Source: Candidatus Eisenbacteria bacterium
GTDB taxonomy: Bacteria > Orphanbacterota > Orphanbacteria > Orphanbacterales > Orphanbacteraceae
Direction of reading: 5' to 3'
Assembly: GCA_016867715.1 (NCBI GenBank)
Contig: VGIW01000018.1
Location: 1 to 49,741 of the forward strand
DNA: 49,741 nucleotides
Shown here: positions 8,249-18,134 of the stretch, one piece after another
Position numbering within the stretch: the stretch's first letter is position 1
Layout of the letters: each line of letters opens with the position of its first letter
Notes under the pieces: generated by a model
The model's input: only the letters and a program-made list of their open reading frames with translations
Databases searched by the model: none
What the model was told of the DNA's origin: nothing
Position numbers and translations under genes: made by a program

Positions 8249-8896
8249 CTACGACCGGAAGAGGCTCTTGACCGCTCCCCAGGTCATACCCTCCACCCTC
8301 TCGGCGGCCGAGGCGCGCGTCTTGTTGATCGGCCGCTGATCGATCTGCTTGTACATGATGTAGCGCTCGGCCCCCGAAGGATCCGGCCGCTGGATGAAGA
8401 CCTGGTTGCTGAGAACGACGTAGTTTATGATCCCTTCCGGGTCGTTCGGATCGTCCGCGGTGACGACAAGATCGACGAAGCAAGTCGTCCAATACCAAGT
8501 CTCTCCCGCCGGCTTCCCCGGGTAGGTGTTGTTGTCCACGACCGATTGCTTCACGTCGAGTGCGAGAACGATCCGAACGACCTGCTGTCCCCTGCTGTTG
8601 AACCTTCCGTGGAACATGTTCCCCGCGATGTCGAGCTCCTCATTTCGGTCCCACCGGCCTTGCGGGTCGTTCGGATCGATTTCCTCCGGGAGAAGCTCGA
8701 ACGTGTACTCCTCGTCGAGATACGACGCGTAGGCGGTGCTGTCCATCAACGCGTACGCGCGCGCGAAGCTCTCGATCGACATCTCCGGGGTCTCCGGGTC
8801 GGGCGTGTTGTCGCCCGGATCGACAGCGTCATCCCCGCCGCAACCGATCACGATCGAGAGAAAGAAGACGAGCAAGAATCCAATGGCGATACGCAT
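8249..8896 (-). CDS. Lipoprotein of unknown function
   Basis: The 215-aa product has a lipoprotein signal (MRIAIGFLLVFFLSIVIGC; lipobox IVIGC, lipidated Cys at about 19) followed by an acidic linker rich in Asp and Pro. The mature part has the look of a small NTF2-like or SnoaL-like domain ('SFARAYALMDSTAYASYLDE'), with conserved Trp and Tyr residues, but I cannot name a family. ATG 8896 is chosen over GTG 8905 because GAGGT lies seven bases upstream of it. It is divergent from the interrupted subtilase gene and lacks nearby partners. Confidence 0.75.
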   Translation of the reverse strand: MRIAIGFLLVFFLSIVIGCGGDDAVDPGDNTPDPETPEMSIESFARAYALMDSTAYASYLDEEYTFELLPEEIDPNDPQGRWDRNEELDIAGNMFHGRFNSRGQQVVRIVLALDVKQSVVDNNTYPGKPAGETWYWTTCFVDLVVTADDPNDPEGIINYVVLSNQVFIQRPDPSGAERYIMYKQIDQRPINKTRASAAERVEGMTWGAVKSLFRS

Positions 8897-9009
8897 GGCC
8901 GGCACCTCATGGAAAAAGGGCGTGAGTCTCTTGAAACGAGATCAGCCTACCACCGAAGGCGATTCTCGTCCATCGCAAACTTGGGGACTTCCGCACCAAG
9001 GTTTTCAAG

Positions 9010-9018
9010 TGGTATAAT
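9010..9018 (+). promoter_or_regulatory. Extended -10 promoter for the interrupted subtilase
   Basis: TGGTATAAT is a consensus TATAAT (9013-9018) with the TG of an extended -10 element. The -35 region is weak (TTCCGC at 8989-8994, 18-base spacer), which is usual for extended -10 promoters. The leader to ATG 9073 would be about 50 bases. Confidence 0.55.
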
Positions 9019-9072
9019 GATGCCTACCAAACGGTCTCCGCCGTCTCCACCCACCTTGGAAAGGAGGGAGCC

Positions 9073-11601
9073 ATGTCCCTCGCCCCCCGGTTCCGTTTCG
9101 CTCTCGTTCTCGACGCCCTCTTCGCGGTCTCGGTGTTCGCTGCCGGCCCTCCCGCCGCGGGGGCGTACCCATGCCGCGCGGACCTCATCGAGGTTCTCTT
9201 CGCCGAGGACGCGAGGGTCCGCATCCGAGGCGGGGCGCTCGTCGATCTCTCCGGAAACGCTCTCGATGGGGTATCCGACGCTCTCTCCGACCTCGACGGG
9301 CACTCGTGGCGCCGGCTCTCCGACATTCCCGAGGAGGCTTTCGATGCGTGGCAGGCGCGCGGCGAGGAAGCGGCGCGGGAGAATGTTTATAACCTCAACA
9401 ACATCTATCGCCTTCGTATCCCGCGCGGCGCGGATGTTTGGGAGGTCGCGGCTCGGCTCGAGGCTCTTCCCGGCATTCTCTCCGCTCGGCCGATGCCGCT
9501 TCCCGTGCCGCTCCCCACGCCGCCGAACTACAATTCCGGACAGGGCTACCTCCGCCCCGCGAGCACGACGCCGGCCGGGATCGACGCGGACTACGCGTGG
9601 ACCAAGGCCGGTGGCACCGGCAGCAACGTGCGCGTCTGCGACATCGAGTACAGCTGGAACTACAACCATGCCGAGATCACGAAGGCGGTCGGCTCGCAGA
9701 TCAACCCGAACACGATCCTCGACCCATTCAACAACGATGACCACGGAACGGCGGTGATCGGCGAGCTCGTCGCGAACAACAACGGCTGGGGAACGACCGG
9801 CATCTGCTACGGAGCGACGCTGAGGACGTGCGGTTCGTACTTCATCGTGCCCGGACCGCCGCCCGACACAACGTAGGACGTGCCCGCCGCGATCGCGTAC
9901 GCGATCGCCGCGCTCTCGGCGGGCGACGTGATTCTCATCGAGCACCAGTTGGACTACCAGAACCCGAACACGCCGACTCCGGACTTCATACCCATCGAGT
10001 GGTGGACGAACAACTACCCGAACGCCCAAACGTACAACGGCGTTTACGCGGCGATCGTGAACGCGGTCGCGAACGGGATCCACGTGGTCGAGGCGGGCGG
10101 GAACGGAGGAGAGGTCGCGGGGAGCGGCGTGAACACCGACAGCCTCTCTTGGTACGGCAACTCGGGCGCGATCATCGTCGGGGCGGGAGGGGCTTACGCC
10201 GGCGGCACATGGAGCGAAGGGAACCTCGAACGACTCTCCTTCTCGAGCTACGGACAACGGTTCGACCTTCAAGGATTGGGAGAGAACGTCGTCACGACCG
10301 GCTACGGCACGCTCTATCTCGCCGAGGGGAAGAACTACTACTACGCCTCGGACTTCTCGGGAACCTCGAGCGCCGCGCCGATCGTCGCCGGCGCGGTCGC
10401 CTGCTGCGTCGGACGATGGAAAGCCTCCGTCTCCCCGACGCCGCCGCCCCCCTCGTACATTCGAAGCCTTCTCAAGAACACGGGAACGCCGCAGTTTTTC
10501 GGCCTCGCGGGGAACATCGGGCCGCGGCCGAACCTTCTGGCTGCCTTCGGGCAGATGGGACTCGCGTGGAGCGACGCGACGAGCGGGCCGCTCGCCGACA
10601 CGGGGAATGGAACGAGCGTCGCGTGGGGGGATTACGACAACGACGGCGATCTCGACATCTACCACGGCCGTGGGTTCGGCTCCGCGAACAAGCTGTTCCG
10701 GAACGACGGGGGCGGGATGTTTGTCGACGCGACCGTTGGGCCGCTCGGGGACGTCGGCAGCCACAATGGGTGCGTCTTCGGCGACTTCGACAACGACGGC
10801 GACCTCGACCTCTTCCTCTCCAAGACGAGCGCGGAAGCGGACGTGCTCTTGCGGAACGACGGGGGCGGAGCCTTCACCGACGTCTCGACCCCGCTCTTCA
10901 ACGATCTCGGAAACGGCGCCTCCGCCGCGTGGGCCGACTACGACAACGACGGCGATCTCGATCTCTATCTCGCAAACTACGGCGAAGCAAACCGGCTCTT
11001 CCGGAACGAGAGCGGCTCGGCGAAGCGTTGGATTCACGTGCTCCTCGCGGGCTCCGTCTCGAACCGGAACGGGATCGGCGCGCGGGTGAGGCTCGTCTCG
11101 TCGATGGGCGCACAGATCCGAGAGGTCAACGCCGGCTCCGGACACAACTCGCAAGACTCGCCCGCGGCGGAGTTCGGGCTCGGGAGCCTCGTCCTCGCCG
11201 ACACGATCACCGTCCGCTGGCCGTCGGGAATCGTCTCGGTCCTTACCAACGTCGCCGCGGATCAAGTGATCGTCGTGAACGAGGTGCAGACTTCGGTCTC
11301 GGGAGGCGCGCTCTCCGTTCCTTCGGCGTTTCGCATCCACGCGAACGCGCCGAACCCGTTCAACCCCGCGACGGCGATTCGCTTCGAGCTTTCGGAGACG
11401 GGCCCAGCGAGGCTCGCCGTGTACGACGTGTCCGGGAGACTGGTGACGACCCTCTTCGCGGAGAGCGGCGGGGCGGGGAGCCACACGGCGATCCGGGACG
11501 GGACGACCGATCGCGGGATCGAAGCGGCGCCGGGAGTCTATCTTCTCCGCCTGGAAGCCGCGGATCGGACGGCCGTCCGGAAGATCACGCTCGTCAAGTA
11601 G
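9073..11601 (+). pseudogene. Secreted subtilase/FG-GAP protein interrupted by an in-frame TAG
   Basis: A single frame of 843 codons runs from ATG 9073 (AAGGAGGG just upstream) to TAG 11601, broken only by TAG 9874-9876 (codon 268). Before the stop lie a signal peptide, a pro-region and the first half of an S8 peptidase with Asp190 (RVCDIEYSW) and His224 (DDHGTAV). After it lie the oxyanion Asn344 (EAGGNGG) and nucleophile Ser432 (GTSSAAP), three FG-GAP repeats ('DYDNDGDLDIY' type), one ASPIC/UnbV domain and a FlgD-like sorting tail ('NAPNPFNP', 'YDVSGRLV'). Because the stop splits the catalytic set, neither half can be an active protease. A recent nonsense mutation is the simplest reading; readthrough or a base error is possible. 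TAG is an ordinary stop elsewhere in the window. Confidence 0.85.
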
Positions 11602-11650
11602 AGGCGAGAAAGGCGGAGCCTCCGACAATTCGAAACGCCGTTCAACCGTG

Positions 11651-11686
11651 GACGGCCGGAAGCTTCTCCGAAAAGAAGCGGCCGTC
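11651..11686. terminator. Hairpin downstream of the interrupted subtilase
   Basis: GACGGCCG (11651-11658) pairs with CGGCCGTC (11679-11686), with an inner CTTCT/AGAAG pair. It lies between two convergent genes, so it may act in either direction. Confidence 0.4.
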
Positions 11687-11695
11687 CCGAACGGC

Positions 11696-11731
11696 AAGAG
11701 GCCCGGGGCGACAGCCGCCCGCGGGCCTCTT
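11696..11731. terminator. Hairpin between convergent subtilase genes
   Basis: AAGAGGCCCG (11696-11705) pairs exactly with CGGGCCTCTT (11722-11731). The stem is GC-rich and is followed by a short T-containing stretch. It is a likely bidirectional terminator for the genes at 9073 (+) and 11760 (-). Confidence 0.6.
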
Positions 11732-11759
11732 CCTTGCCGGGAGACCGGCAGAACACGCA

Positions 11760-14700
11760 TCAACGAATCATGAGCATCTTGCGGTTCGCAGAGAACCCGG
11801 GCGCCTCCATCCGCACAAAGTAGACGCCGGATCCGACCGCGCGACCGGCCTCGTCGATTCCGTCCCAGGTCGCGGAGAACAATCCCGCCTTTTCCTCTTC
11901 ATCCCGCAAGATCTTCACGAGCCTCCCCGAGAGATCGTACACAGCGAGCCGCACGCGCCCCGGTTTGGGAAGCGCGTATCGAAACGTCGTTGCTGGGTTG
12001 AACGGGTTCGGCATGTTCGCGTAGAGCGCATGCCGCTTCGGAAGAGGCGGACCGCCGGCGCCGGAGAGACCCCCCGGTTCCACCAACACGATCGATTGGT
12101 TCGCCGCGATGCCCGTCGTGTCGCTCACCGCACCGCTCGGCCAGTAGACCCGGACCGAGTCGATCGTCGCCGCGGAACCGAACCCGAACTCCGCGGCGAG
12201 CGAGTTCTGCGAGCCGAAGCCTGAGCCCCCCGAGATCTCCCGGATCTGCGCGACTCCGCCGGCGACCGCGCGCACGCGCGCGCCGATCGCCGCGCGGTTC
12301 GAGACGCTCCCGACGAGAGAGACGCGAAGCCACCGGTTTCCGTCGGATGCGTCGTTCCGGAAGAGCGCGTTCGGACCTCCCGCGTTCGCGAGGTAGAGAT
12401 CGAGATCGCCGTCGTTGTCGTAATCGCCCCACGCGGCCCCCGCGCCCGACTCGGCGTCTCGAAGACCGACTTCCGTTTCGTCGGTGAACGCGCCGCTTCC
12501 TTGATTCTTCAACAGAATGTTCGATCCGGACTGCGCGACAAAGAGATCGAGCTTGCCGTCGTTGTCGTAGTCCGCCCACGCGGCGCCGACGCTCGGCCCT
12601 TCATCGCCGAGAGGCCCCGCCGTCGCGTCGACGAACACGCCCCCGTCGTTTCGGAGAAGACGGTTCGCGGTCCCGTCGTTCGCGACGTAGAGATCGAGAT
12701 CGCCGTCGTTGTCGTAATCGCCCCAGTCGACCCCGTACGAGATCCCGTCGTCTCCGAGCGGCCCCGTCGTGACGTCCGTGAAGGCACCGCCCCCATCGTT
12801 TCGGAAGAGGCGGTTCGCCCCGAAGCCGTTCCCGAGGTAGAGGTCCGGATCCCCATCGTTGTCGTAGTCCCCCCACGCCGCGGAGAGCCCGAACCCGAAC
12901 GGGTCCTGCAGAACCGTCGGCGTCGTGTTCGTGAACGAACCGCCCCCGTTGTTCCGCAAGAGCAGGTTCGCCGAGCCCGCGTTCGCGACGAAGAGATCGA
13001 CGAAGCCGTCCCCGTCGTAGTCCCCCCAGACGCCCGCGAAGGCATAGCCTGCGTCGGCGAGCGGACCCGTCGTAGCGTCCGCGAAGGTCCCGCCGCCGTC
13101 GTTTCGGAAGAGCTTGTTCGGACCTCCCTCGTTCACGAGATAGAGATCGAGGTCCCCGTCGTTGTCGTAGTCCGCCCAGGCCGCGCCCCTGCCGTCGGAG
13201 AGATCGCCCATCGGCCCCGACGTCGCGTCGGAGAACGAACCGCCGCCATCGTTTTGGATTAGGACATTCGCTCCTCCGAGGTTCGCGACATAAAGATCCT
13301 CGTCGCCGTCGCCGTCGAAATCCCCCCACGCGATTCCTTGAGAACTCCCTGCGTCCGCGAGCGGCCCTTCCGCGACGTTCACCCAAAGCGGCTGCGGCTC
13401 AACGATCGAGAGCGCTTGATCGGCGGAGACGCCGGCCATGACCTGGATCGTTCCGCTCGGCCAACGAACCTCGATCGTGTCGACCAGCGAGGCCGCGCCA
13501 AGACCGAACGCCGCGACGAGAGGGTTCTGGCCGAGGAAGCCGTTCCCGCTTGCGATCTCCCGGATCTGCGCGAGCCCTCCCGCCACGACGCGCACGCGCG
13601 CGCCGATCGCCGCGCGGTTCGAGATCCGTCCCTCGAGCGCGACGTGTATCCAGTGCGCTCCGCTCGCGAGATCGTTCCGAAAGAGCCGGTTCGTTCCCAG
13701 ATTCGTGAGATAGAGATCGAGGTCGCCGTCCGCGTCGATGTCCGCCCACGTGACGCTTTGGCCGTAACCCGGGTCGAGCAGCGCCTCGTTCGCCGCGTCG
13801 ACGAAGACACCGGATCCTTCGTTCCGAAAGAGCCGGTTGTACCCGTTGTTGGCGAGGTAGAGATCGAGGTCGCCGTCGTTGTCGTAGTCGAGCCAGACCG
13901 CCCCGTATCCGATCCCCGGATCGCCGAGAGGACCGCTCGTCGCGTTGGTGAAGACGTTGCCTCCATCGTTCCGGAGAAGCTGGTTCGCCCCGCGGTTCGT
14001 GATGTAGAGATCGAGATCGCCGTCGTTGTCGTAGTCGCCCCACGCGGCGCCCGATCCGATGCCCGCATCTCCGAGAGGCCCGGTCGTCCCGTCCGAGAAG
14101 GAGCCGTTTCCGTTGTTCACGAAGAGCTTGTTCGCGCCGTTCCGCACGAGGTAGAGATCCGGATCGCCGTCGTTGTCCGCGTCCGCCCACGCCGCTCCCG
14201 ACTTCCCGCCGGTCGAGGCGAGAAGCGTCGTCGTGGCGTCCGCGAAGGTCCCGTTTCCGTTGTTCCGGAAGAGACGGTTCGAGCCTGTGCTGTTCACGAG
14301 ATAAAGATCGACGTCGTTGTCTCCGTCGTAATCGGCCCAGGCGGCGGAGCGTCCCGTCCCGTTGTCGTCGATCGGCGCCGCCGCGATGTTCGTGAAGACG
14401 CCGCCCCCGTCGTTCCGGAAGAGCCGGTTCGCGGCATCGCCGTTCGCGACGTAGAGGTCGAGGTCTCCGTCGTTGTCGTGGTCCGCCCATGCGACGCCGT
14501 AGCTCGATGCGACATCTTGAAGCAGGAAGTTTTCGACCGCGACGAACGAACCGCTCTGGTTCTCGAGAAGCCGGTTCGCATCATCGCTGTTCGCGAGGTA
14601 GAGATCGAGATCGCCGTCCCCGTCGAAATCGCCCCATGCGGCGCCGCGCCCCTCGCCCGGATCGCCCAGCGGGAGATCATCGAGCGCCGTGAACGCGGTG

Positions 14701-17700
14701 GACGGGTCCACGGGCGGCACGATGCCGAAGACGGCGTCGCTCGTGTCGGCGGCGGAGCCTTCCGCGTTGTAGAGAATCACGCGCACGAGCGCTTCGAGCG
14801 TGGGCCAGTTCGGGATCGTCCACGGGAGAGATCCCCCCCCGTCGCCGGGAAGCGAATCCGCGAGCGGAACCCACGACGCGCCTCCGCCCGTGTTGTACTC
14901 CACCGTGTGCGCGGTCGCCGGATCGCCCGTGTTTGTCCAGACGATGCTCTCCACGCTTCCGATCTCCCACCGCTCGCCGCCGTTCGGCGAGACCACGCGC
15001 GGGATCGGAACCGCGAGAATCGAGAAGACCCCGTTGCTCGCGTCGCCGCCGCTTCCGTCCCCGTTCTCCATCGTGACGCGCACGAGCGCCTGATCGGTCG
15101 GGGTGCTCGGCACGGTCCATGAGTAGCTCCCGCTCCCCGGGCCCGTCTCGTAGTGGACCGAGTCCCAATCCGTCCCCGCGTTCGTCGAGTACTCGATGAA
15201 CCAGCTCTCCGCCACGCCGCCGTTGTTCGTCCAGTGGATCGTTCGCACCGAACCCTGACCCCATTTCTCGCCGCCGTTCGGAGAGAGGAGCGCGACGACG
15301 GGAGGGGCAAGCTCGCGGATGGCGTACACGGTGTCGACCGCGAGGTTCGTGAAGGTCTTCTCGAGACCGGAAGGCCATGTCACCCGCACCGAGTCGATGA
15401 TCGACGCGCTCCCGAGACCGAACTCGGCGTCGAGCGAACCGTGCGAAAGATAGCCCGACCCGCCGTCGATCTCGCGGATTTGCGCGGCGCCGCCCGCGAC
15501 GAGACGAACGCGCGCGCCAATCGAGGACGTGTTCGACACGACGCCGATCACACGCAAGCGGACCCAAGAGGCGGCCGGCGCCGAGAGGTTCTGGAACAAA
15601 CGGTTCGCTCCGTTCTTGGCGAGATAGATGTCGACAAGACCGTCCCCATCGTAATCGGCCCACGCCATTCCCCGCCCGCTCCCCGAATCGCCGAGCGGAT
15701 CCGGCGTCGCATCGACGAAGACGCCCCCGTCGTTGCGGAGAAGACGATTCGCGGAACCGTCGTTTACCACATAGAGATCGAGATCGCCGTCGTTGTCCGC
15801 GTCGGCCCATCCGGTCCCCGTTCCGTTCCCCGCGTCGCCGAGAGGGCCGCTCGTCGCGTCGACAAAGACGCCGCCCCCGTTGTTCCGAAGAAGAACGTTA
15901 TCCCCGATGTTCGTCACGTAGAGATCGAGATCGCCGTCGTTGTCGTAGTCGCCCCACGCCGCGCCGCGTCCGTTTCCCGCGTCGCCGAGCGGGCCGCTCG
16001 TCGCGTCGACGAAGACGCCGCCCCCGTCGTTCCGAAGAAGAGCGTTACCCCCGTCGTTCACGATGTAGAGATCCGAGTCGCCGTCGTTGTCGTAGTCGGC
16101 CCACGCGACTCCGTGCCCGTTCCCGGCGTTGCCGAGGGGGCCGCTCGTCGCGTCGACGAACACGTTCCCGCCGTCGTTCCGCAAGAGGACGTTCGTCCCG
16201 TTGTTCGCGATGTAGAGATCGAGGTCCCCGTCGCTGTCGTAGTCGATCCAGGCGCAGCTTCTCCCCTCGCCCGCGTCCCCGAGGGGGCCCGATGTTTCAT
16301 CCGAGAAGGAACCGCCGCCGTTGTTCCGGAGAAACTTGTTGGCTCCGTTGTTCGCGATGTAGAGATCCAAGTCGCCGTCGCCGTCGGAATCTCCCCACGA
16401 CGCTCCCGCTCCGGCTCCGGCGTCCCCGAGCGGACCGCTCGTCACATCTTCGAATCCGAGCGCACCGTTGTTTCGGAGGAGGCGGTTCGCCGTTCCGACG
16501 TTCACGATGTAAAGATCCGGATCCCCGTCGCCGTCATAGTCTCCCCACGCGACCCCCGCGCCGTCTCCGGCGTCCGCGAGCGGCCCCAGGGTGGCGTCGC
16601 GCCAGCCGCTGAAGAGGAGCGCCCGCTCCGCGTTCACGAATCCCCAGCCGAAGATGTTGTCGAAGCCAGGGCTCCCGAGATCCACGCACGTGTAGGCGAG
16701 GATTCTCTCCACCGCGTCGGCGGGGAGCGTCGGGTCCTTCGAGAGAAGAAGAGCGGCGACGCCCGCCGAGTAGGGGGAGGCGAAGCTCGTTCCGTCTACG
16801 AACACGTAGTCGGCGGACGAGTAGCCGGCGGAGCCGACGCGATCGGTCGTGTAGACGTCCGTTCCCGGTGCGGAGAAGGCGAGCCCCGAGCCGTAGTTGC
16901 TGAACGAGGCCTTGGCGCCGCTCGGCGTGAGGGCGGCGATCGACTGCACGGTGGGGAGCGACGACGGATATCCGAGCCCCTCGACGCCGTCGTTCCCCGC
17001 GGAGGCGAAGTGGACCATCCCTCCGGCGCGCGTCGAGGCGTACTTGTCGTTCAGCGCGGTGCTCGGCGCGCCGTATGAATTGCTGTTGTTCGTGACGCGC
17101 GCTCCCTGATTCTCCGCCCAAGCGAGCGCGTTCACGGTCCAGCTCACCTGTCCCGACCAGGTCCCATCGCAAGGAACGGTGGCGACCCCGATGCGCGCGG
17201 AAAGAACCTTGCAGTCGGGAGCGATGCCGACCGTCCCGAGCGCGTTGTTGATGATCGCCGACACGCAGCCCGCCACCGCGGTCCCGTGGTTGTCGCACTC
17301 GTTTCCCGGGCCTCCTCCCGTCGGCTGCCCCGTGAAGTCGCGGCCGGGGAGCTGGTTCAAGTCGGGATGATCCTGCTGCACGCCGGTGTCGAGGATGAGG
17401 ACCTTGATCGACGCGCTTCCGGTCGTCGTGTCCCACGCCGCATCCCCGTCCATGTCCATGTCCGGCACGCCGCCGAACTGCCCCGTGTTGCGGATCCCCC
17501 AAAGGTCGCCGAATCCGGGATCGTTCGGGATGAACTCGGACCGACCGGTAATCAAGAGGTCCGGTTCCGCCCAGGAAACGCGCGGATCGCGCGCGATGAG
17601 GTTCGCGAGCGCGAGCACGTCGAAACCGTTCTTCGTCGGCGGCCGGAAGCGGAAAGCCCCGTCCATCCCTCCGAACGGCTCGAGAGGAGCCGCGAGGTCC

Positions 17701-18134
17701 TCTGATAAAGAGCGAACGATCCTCTCCGGATCCGTTCCGCGCTCCGGATCGGCGCGGAAGAGAATGTCCTGCGTCATGGCGACGAGACCGAAGTTCGGTC
17801 CCTTGAACACCGGGGAGACGAACTCAACGCCGGGCGCCTGGGCGACGGCATCGATCCGGTTGTTCATATCCGAAGCATTCTTCGCGGGCGAGTCGAACAG
17901 GAGGAACCGCCAGCGATCGAGGGGGGCGCGTTTCGTCGTCCCTCCCGCGAAGAAAGCTCCTCCGTCGAACTTCTCGAGCGATCCCTCTTCGAGCAACACG
18001 AGAAGGCGCGTCTCGTCCAATTCGAGCGAAAGCTCGCGTCCTTGGTAGACGTAGTGGGTGGGCGGGGCGGCGGCGGCCGCGCCGGAGAGCGCGAAGAGAA
18101 GAGCCGCGAGAAGAGCTCGATAGAGGCTCGGCAT
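11760..18134 (-). CDS. Giant secreted subtilase with three 7-repeat propellers
   Basis: The 2124-aa product has a signal peptide (MPSLYRALLAALLFALSGAA), a pro-region, and an S8 peptidase domain (about 205-500) with an intact catalytic set: Asp249 (LILDTGV), His283 (NHGTAVAG), Asn381 (SAGNDG) and Ser450 (DGTSFASP). Three blocks follow, each with exactly seven FG-GAP units of the 'DYDNDGDLDLY' calcium-binding type, each capped by an ASPIC/UnbV domain ('IGARVRLVAGG...WPSG'). Two Ig-like 'SPNGGE.W' domains separate blocks 1 and 2. The C-terminus is a FlgD-like sorting tail ('NMPNPFNP', 'YDLSGRLV', 'GVYFVRMEA'). The design suggests a cell-surface or released protease with long adhesive arms. AAGGAG lies seven bases before ATG 18134, and a strong promoter lies upstream. 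It has no stop or frameshift, unlike its convergent relative. Confidence 0.92.
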   Translation of the reverse strand: MPSLYRALLAALLFALSGAAAAAPPTHYVYQGRELSLELDETRLLVLLEEGSLEKFDGGAFFAGGTTKRAPLDRWRFLLFDSPAKNASDMNNRIDAVAQAPGVEFVSPVFKGPNFGLVAMTQDILFRADPERGTDPERIVRSLSEDLAAPLEPFGGMDGAFRFRPPTKNGFDVLALANLIARDPRVSWAEPDLLITGRSEFIPNDPGFGDLWGIRNTGQFGGVPDMDMDGDAAWDTTTGSASIKVLILDTGVQQDHPDLNQLPGRDFTGQPTGGGPGNECDNHGTAVAGCVSAIINNALGTVGIAPDCKVLSARIGVATVPCDGTWSGQVSWTVNALAWAENQGARVTNNSNSYGAPSTALNDKYASTRAGGMVHFASAGNDGVEGLGYPSSLPTVQSIAALTPSGAKASFSNYGSGLAFSAPGTDVYTTDRVGSAGYSSADYVFVDGTSFASPYSAGVAALLLSKDPTLPADAVERILAYTCVDLGSPGFDNIFGWGFVNAERALLFSGWRDATLGPLADAGDGAGVAWGDYDGDGDPDLYIVNVGTANRLLRNNGALGFEDVTSGPLGDAGAGAGASWGDSDGDGDLDLYIANNGANKFLRNNGGGSFSDETSGPLGDAGEGRSCAWIDYDSDGDLDLYIANNGTNVLLRNDGGNVFVDATSGPLGNAGNGHGVAWADYDNDGDSDLYIVNDGGNALLRNDGGGVFVDATSGPLGDAGNGRGAAWGDYDNDGDLDLYVTNIGDNVLLRNNGGGVFVDATSGPLGDAGNGTGTGWADADNDGDLDLYVVNDGSANRLLRNDGGVFVDATPDPLGDSGSGRGMAWADYDGDGLVDIYLAKNGANRLFQNLSAPAASWVRLRVIGVVSNTSSIGARVRLVAGGAAQIREIDGGSGYLSHGSLDAEFGLGSASIIDSVRVTWPSGLEKTFTNLAVDTVYAIRELAPPVVALLSPNGGEKWGQGSVRTIHWTNNGGVAESWFIEYSTNAGTDWDSVHYETGPGSGSYSWTVPSTPTDQALVRVTMENGDGSGGDASNGVFSILAVPIPRVVSPNGGERWEIGSVESIVWTNTGDPATAHTVEYNTGGGASWVPLADSLPGDGGGSLPWTIPNWPTLEALVRVILYNAEGSAADTSDAVFGIVPPVDPSTAFTALDDLPLGDPGEGRGAAWGDFDGDGDLDLYLANSDDANRLLENQSGSFVAVENFLLQDVASSYGVAWADHDNDGDLDLYVANGDAANRLFRNDGGGVFTNIAAAPIDDNGTGRSAAWADYDGDNDVDLYLVNSTGSNRLFRNNGNGTFADATTTLLASTGGKSGAAWADADNDGDPDLYLVRNGANKLFVNNGNGSFSDGTTGPLGDAGIGSGAAWGDYDNDGDLDLYITNRGANQLLRNDGGNVFTNATSGPLGDPGIGYGAVWLDYDNDGDLDLYLANNGYNRLFRNEGSGVFVDAANEALLDPGYGQSVTWADIDADGDLDLYLTNLGTNRLFRNDLASGAHWIHVALEGRISNRAAIGARVRVVAGGLAQIREIASGNGFLGQNPLVAAFGLGAASLVDTIEVRWPSGTIQVMAGVSADQALSIVEPQPLWVNVAEGPLADAGSSQGIAWGDFDGDGDEDLYVANLGGANVLIQNDGGGSFSDATSGPMGDLSDGRGAAWADYDNDGDLDLYLVNEGGPNKLFRNDGGGTFADATTGPLADAGYAFAGVWGDYDGDGFVDLFVANAGSANLLLRNNGGGSFTNTTPTVLQDPFGFGLSAAWGDYDNDGDPDLYLGNGFGANRLFRNDGGGAFTDVTTGPLGDDGISYGVDWGDYDNDGDLDLYVANDGTANRLLRNDGGVFVDATAGPLGDEGPSVGAAWADYDNDGKLDLFVAQSGSNILLKNQGSGAFTDETEVGLRDAESGAGAAWGDYDNDGDLDLYLANAGGPNALFRNDASDGNRWLRVSLVGSVSNRAAIGARVRAVAGGVAQIREISGGSGFGSQNSLAAEFGFGSAATIDSVRVYWPSGAVSDTTGIAANQSIVLVEPGGLSGAGGPPLPKRHALYANMPNPFNPATTFRYALPKPGRVRLAVYDLSGRLVKILRDEEEKAGLFSATWDGIDEAGRAVGSGVYFVRMEAPGFSANRKMLMIR
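12330..13400 (-). repeat. FG-GAP block 3 (seven repeats)
   Basis: Seven in-frame units of about 150 bases encode 'D[YF]D[NG]DG..DL[YF]' motifs and lead into the third ASPIC/UnbV domain. The DNA of neighbouring units is similar enough to be a substrate for recombination. Boundaries are approximate. Confidence 0.8.
13660..14700 (-). repeat. FG-GAP block 2 (seven repeats)
   Basis: Seven units, including variants 'DHDNDGDLDLY', 'DYDGDNDVDLY' and 'DIDADGDLDLY', precede the second ASPIC/UnbV domain. Boundaries are approximate. Confidence 0.8.
15560..16612 (-). repeat. FG-GAP block 1 (seven repeats)
   Basis: Seven units, starting with 'DYDGDGDPDLY' and ending with the degenerate 'DYDGDGLVDIY', directly follow the protease domain and precede the first ASPIC/UnbV domain. 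Boundaries are approximate. Confidence 0.8.

Noticed and set aside
9874-9876. Reassigned TAG codon (pyrrolysine or code change)
   Set aside because: Many intact genes in the window end in TAG with no sensible continuation, including atpC, atpG, atpA, atpH, atpE, mscL and the UPF0316 gene.
11900-16612. CRISPR-like regularly spaced repeats
   Set aside because: The periodic DNA is in-frame FG-GAP coding sequence of about 150 bases per unit with diverged copies, not short identical repeats with unique spacers.
12501-17078. Long open frames opposite the giant subtilase gene
   Set aside because: They are the antisense of a GC-rich repetitive gene. Their predicted proteins are Arg/Val/Asp-rich low-complexity sequence with no start signals.
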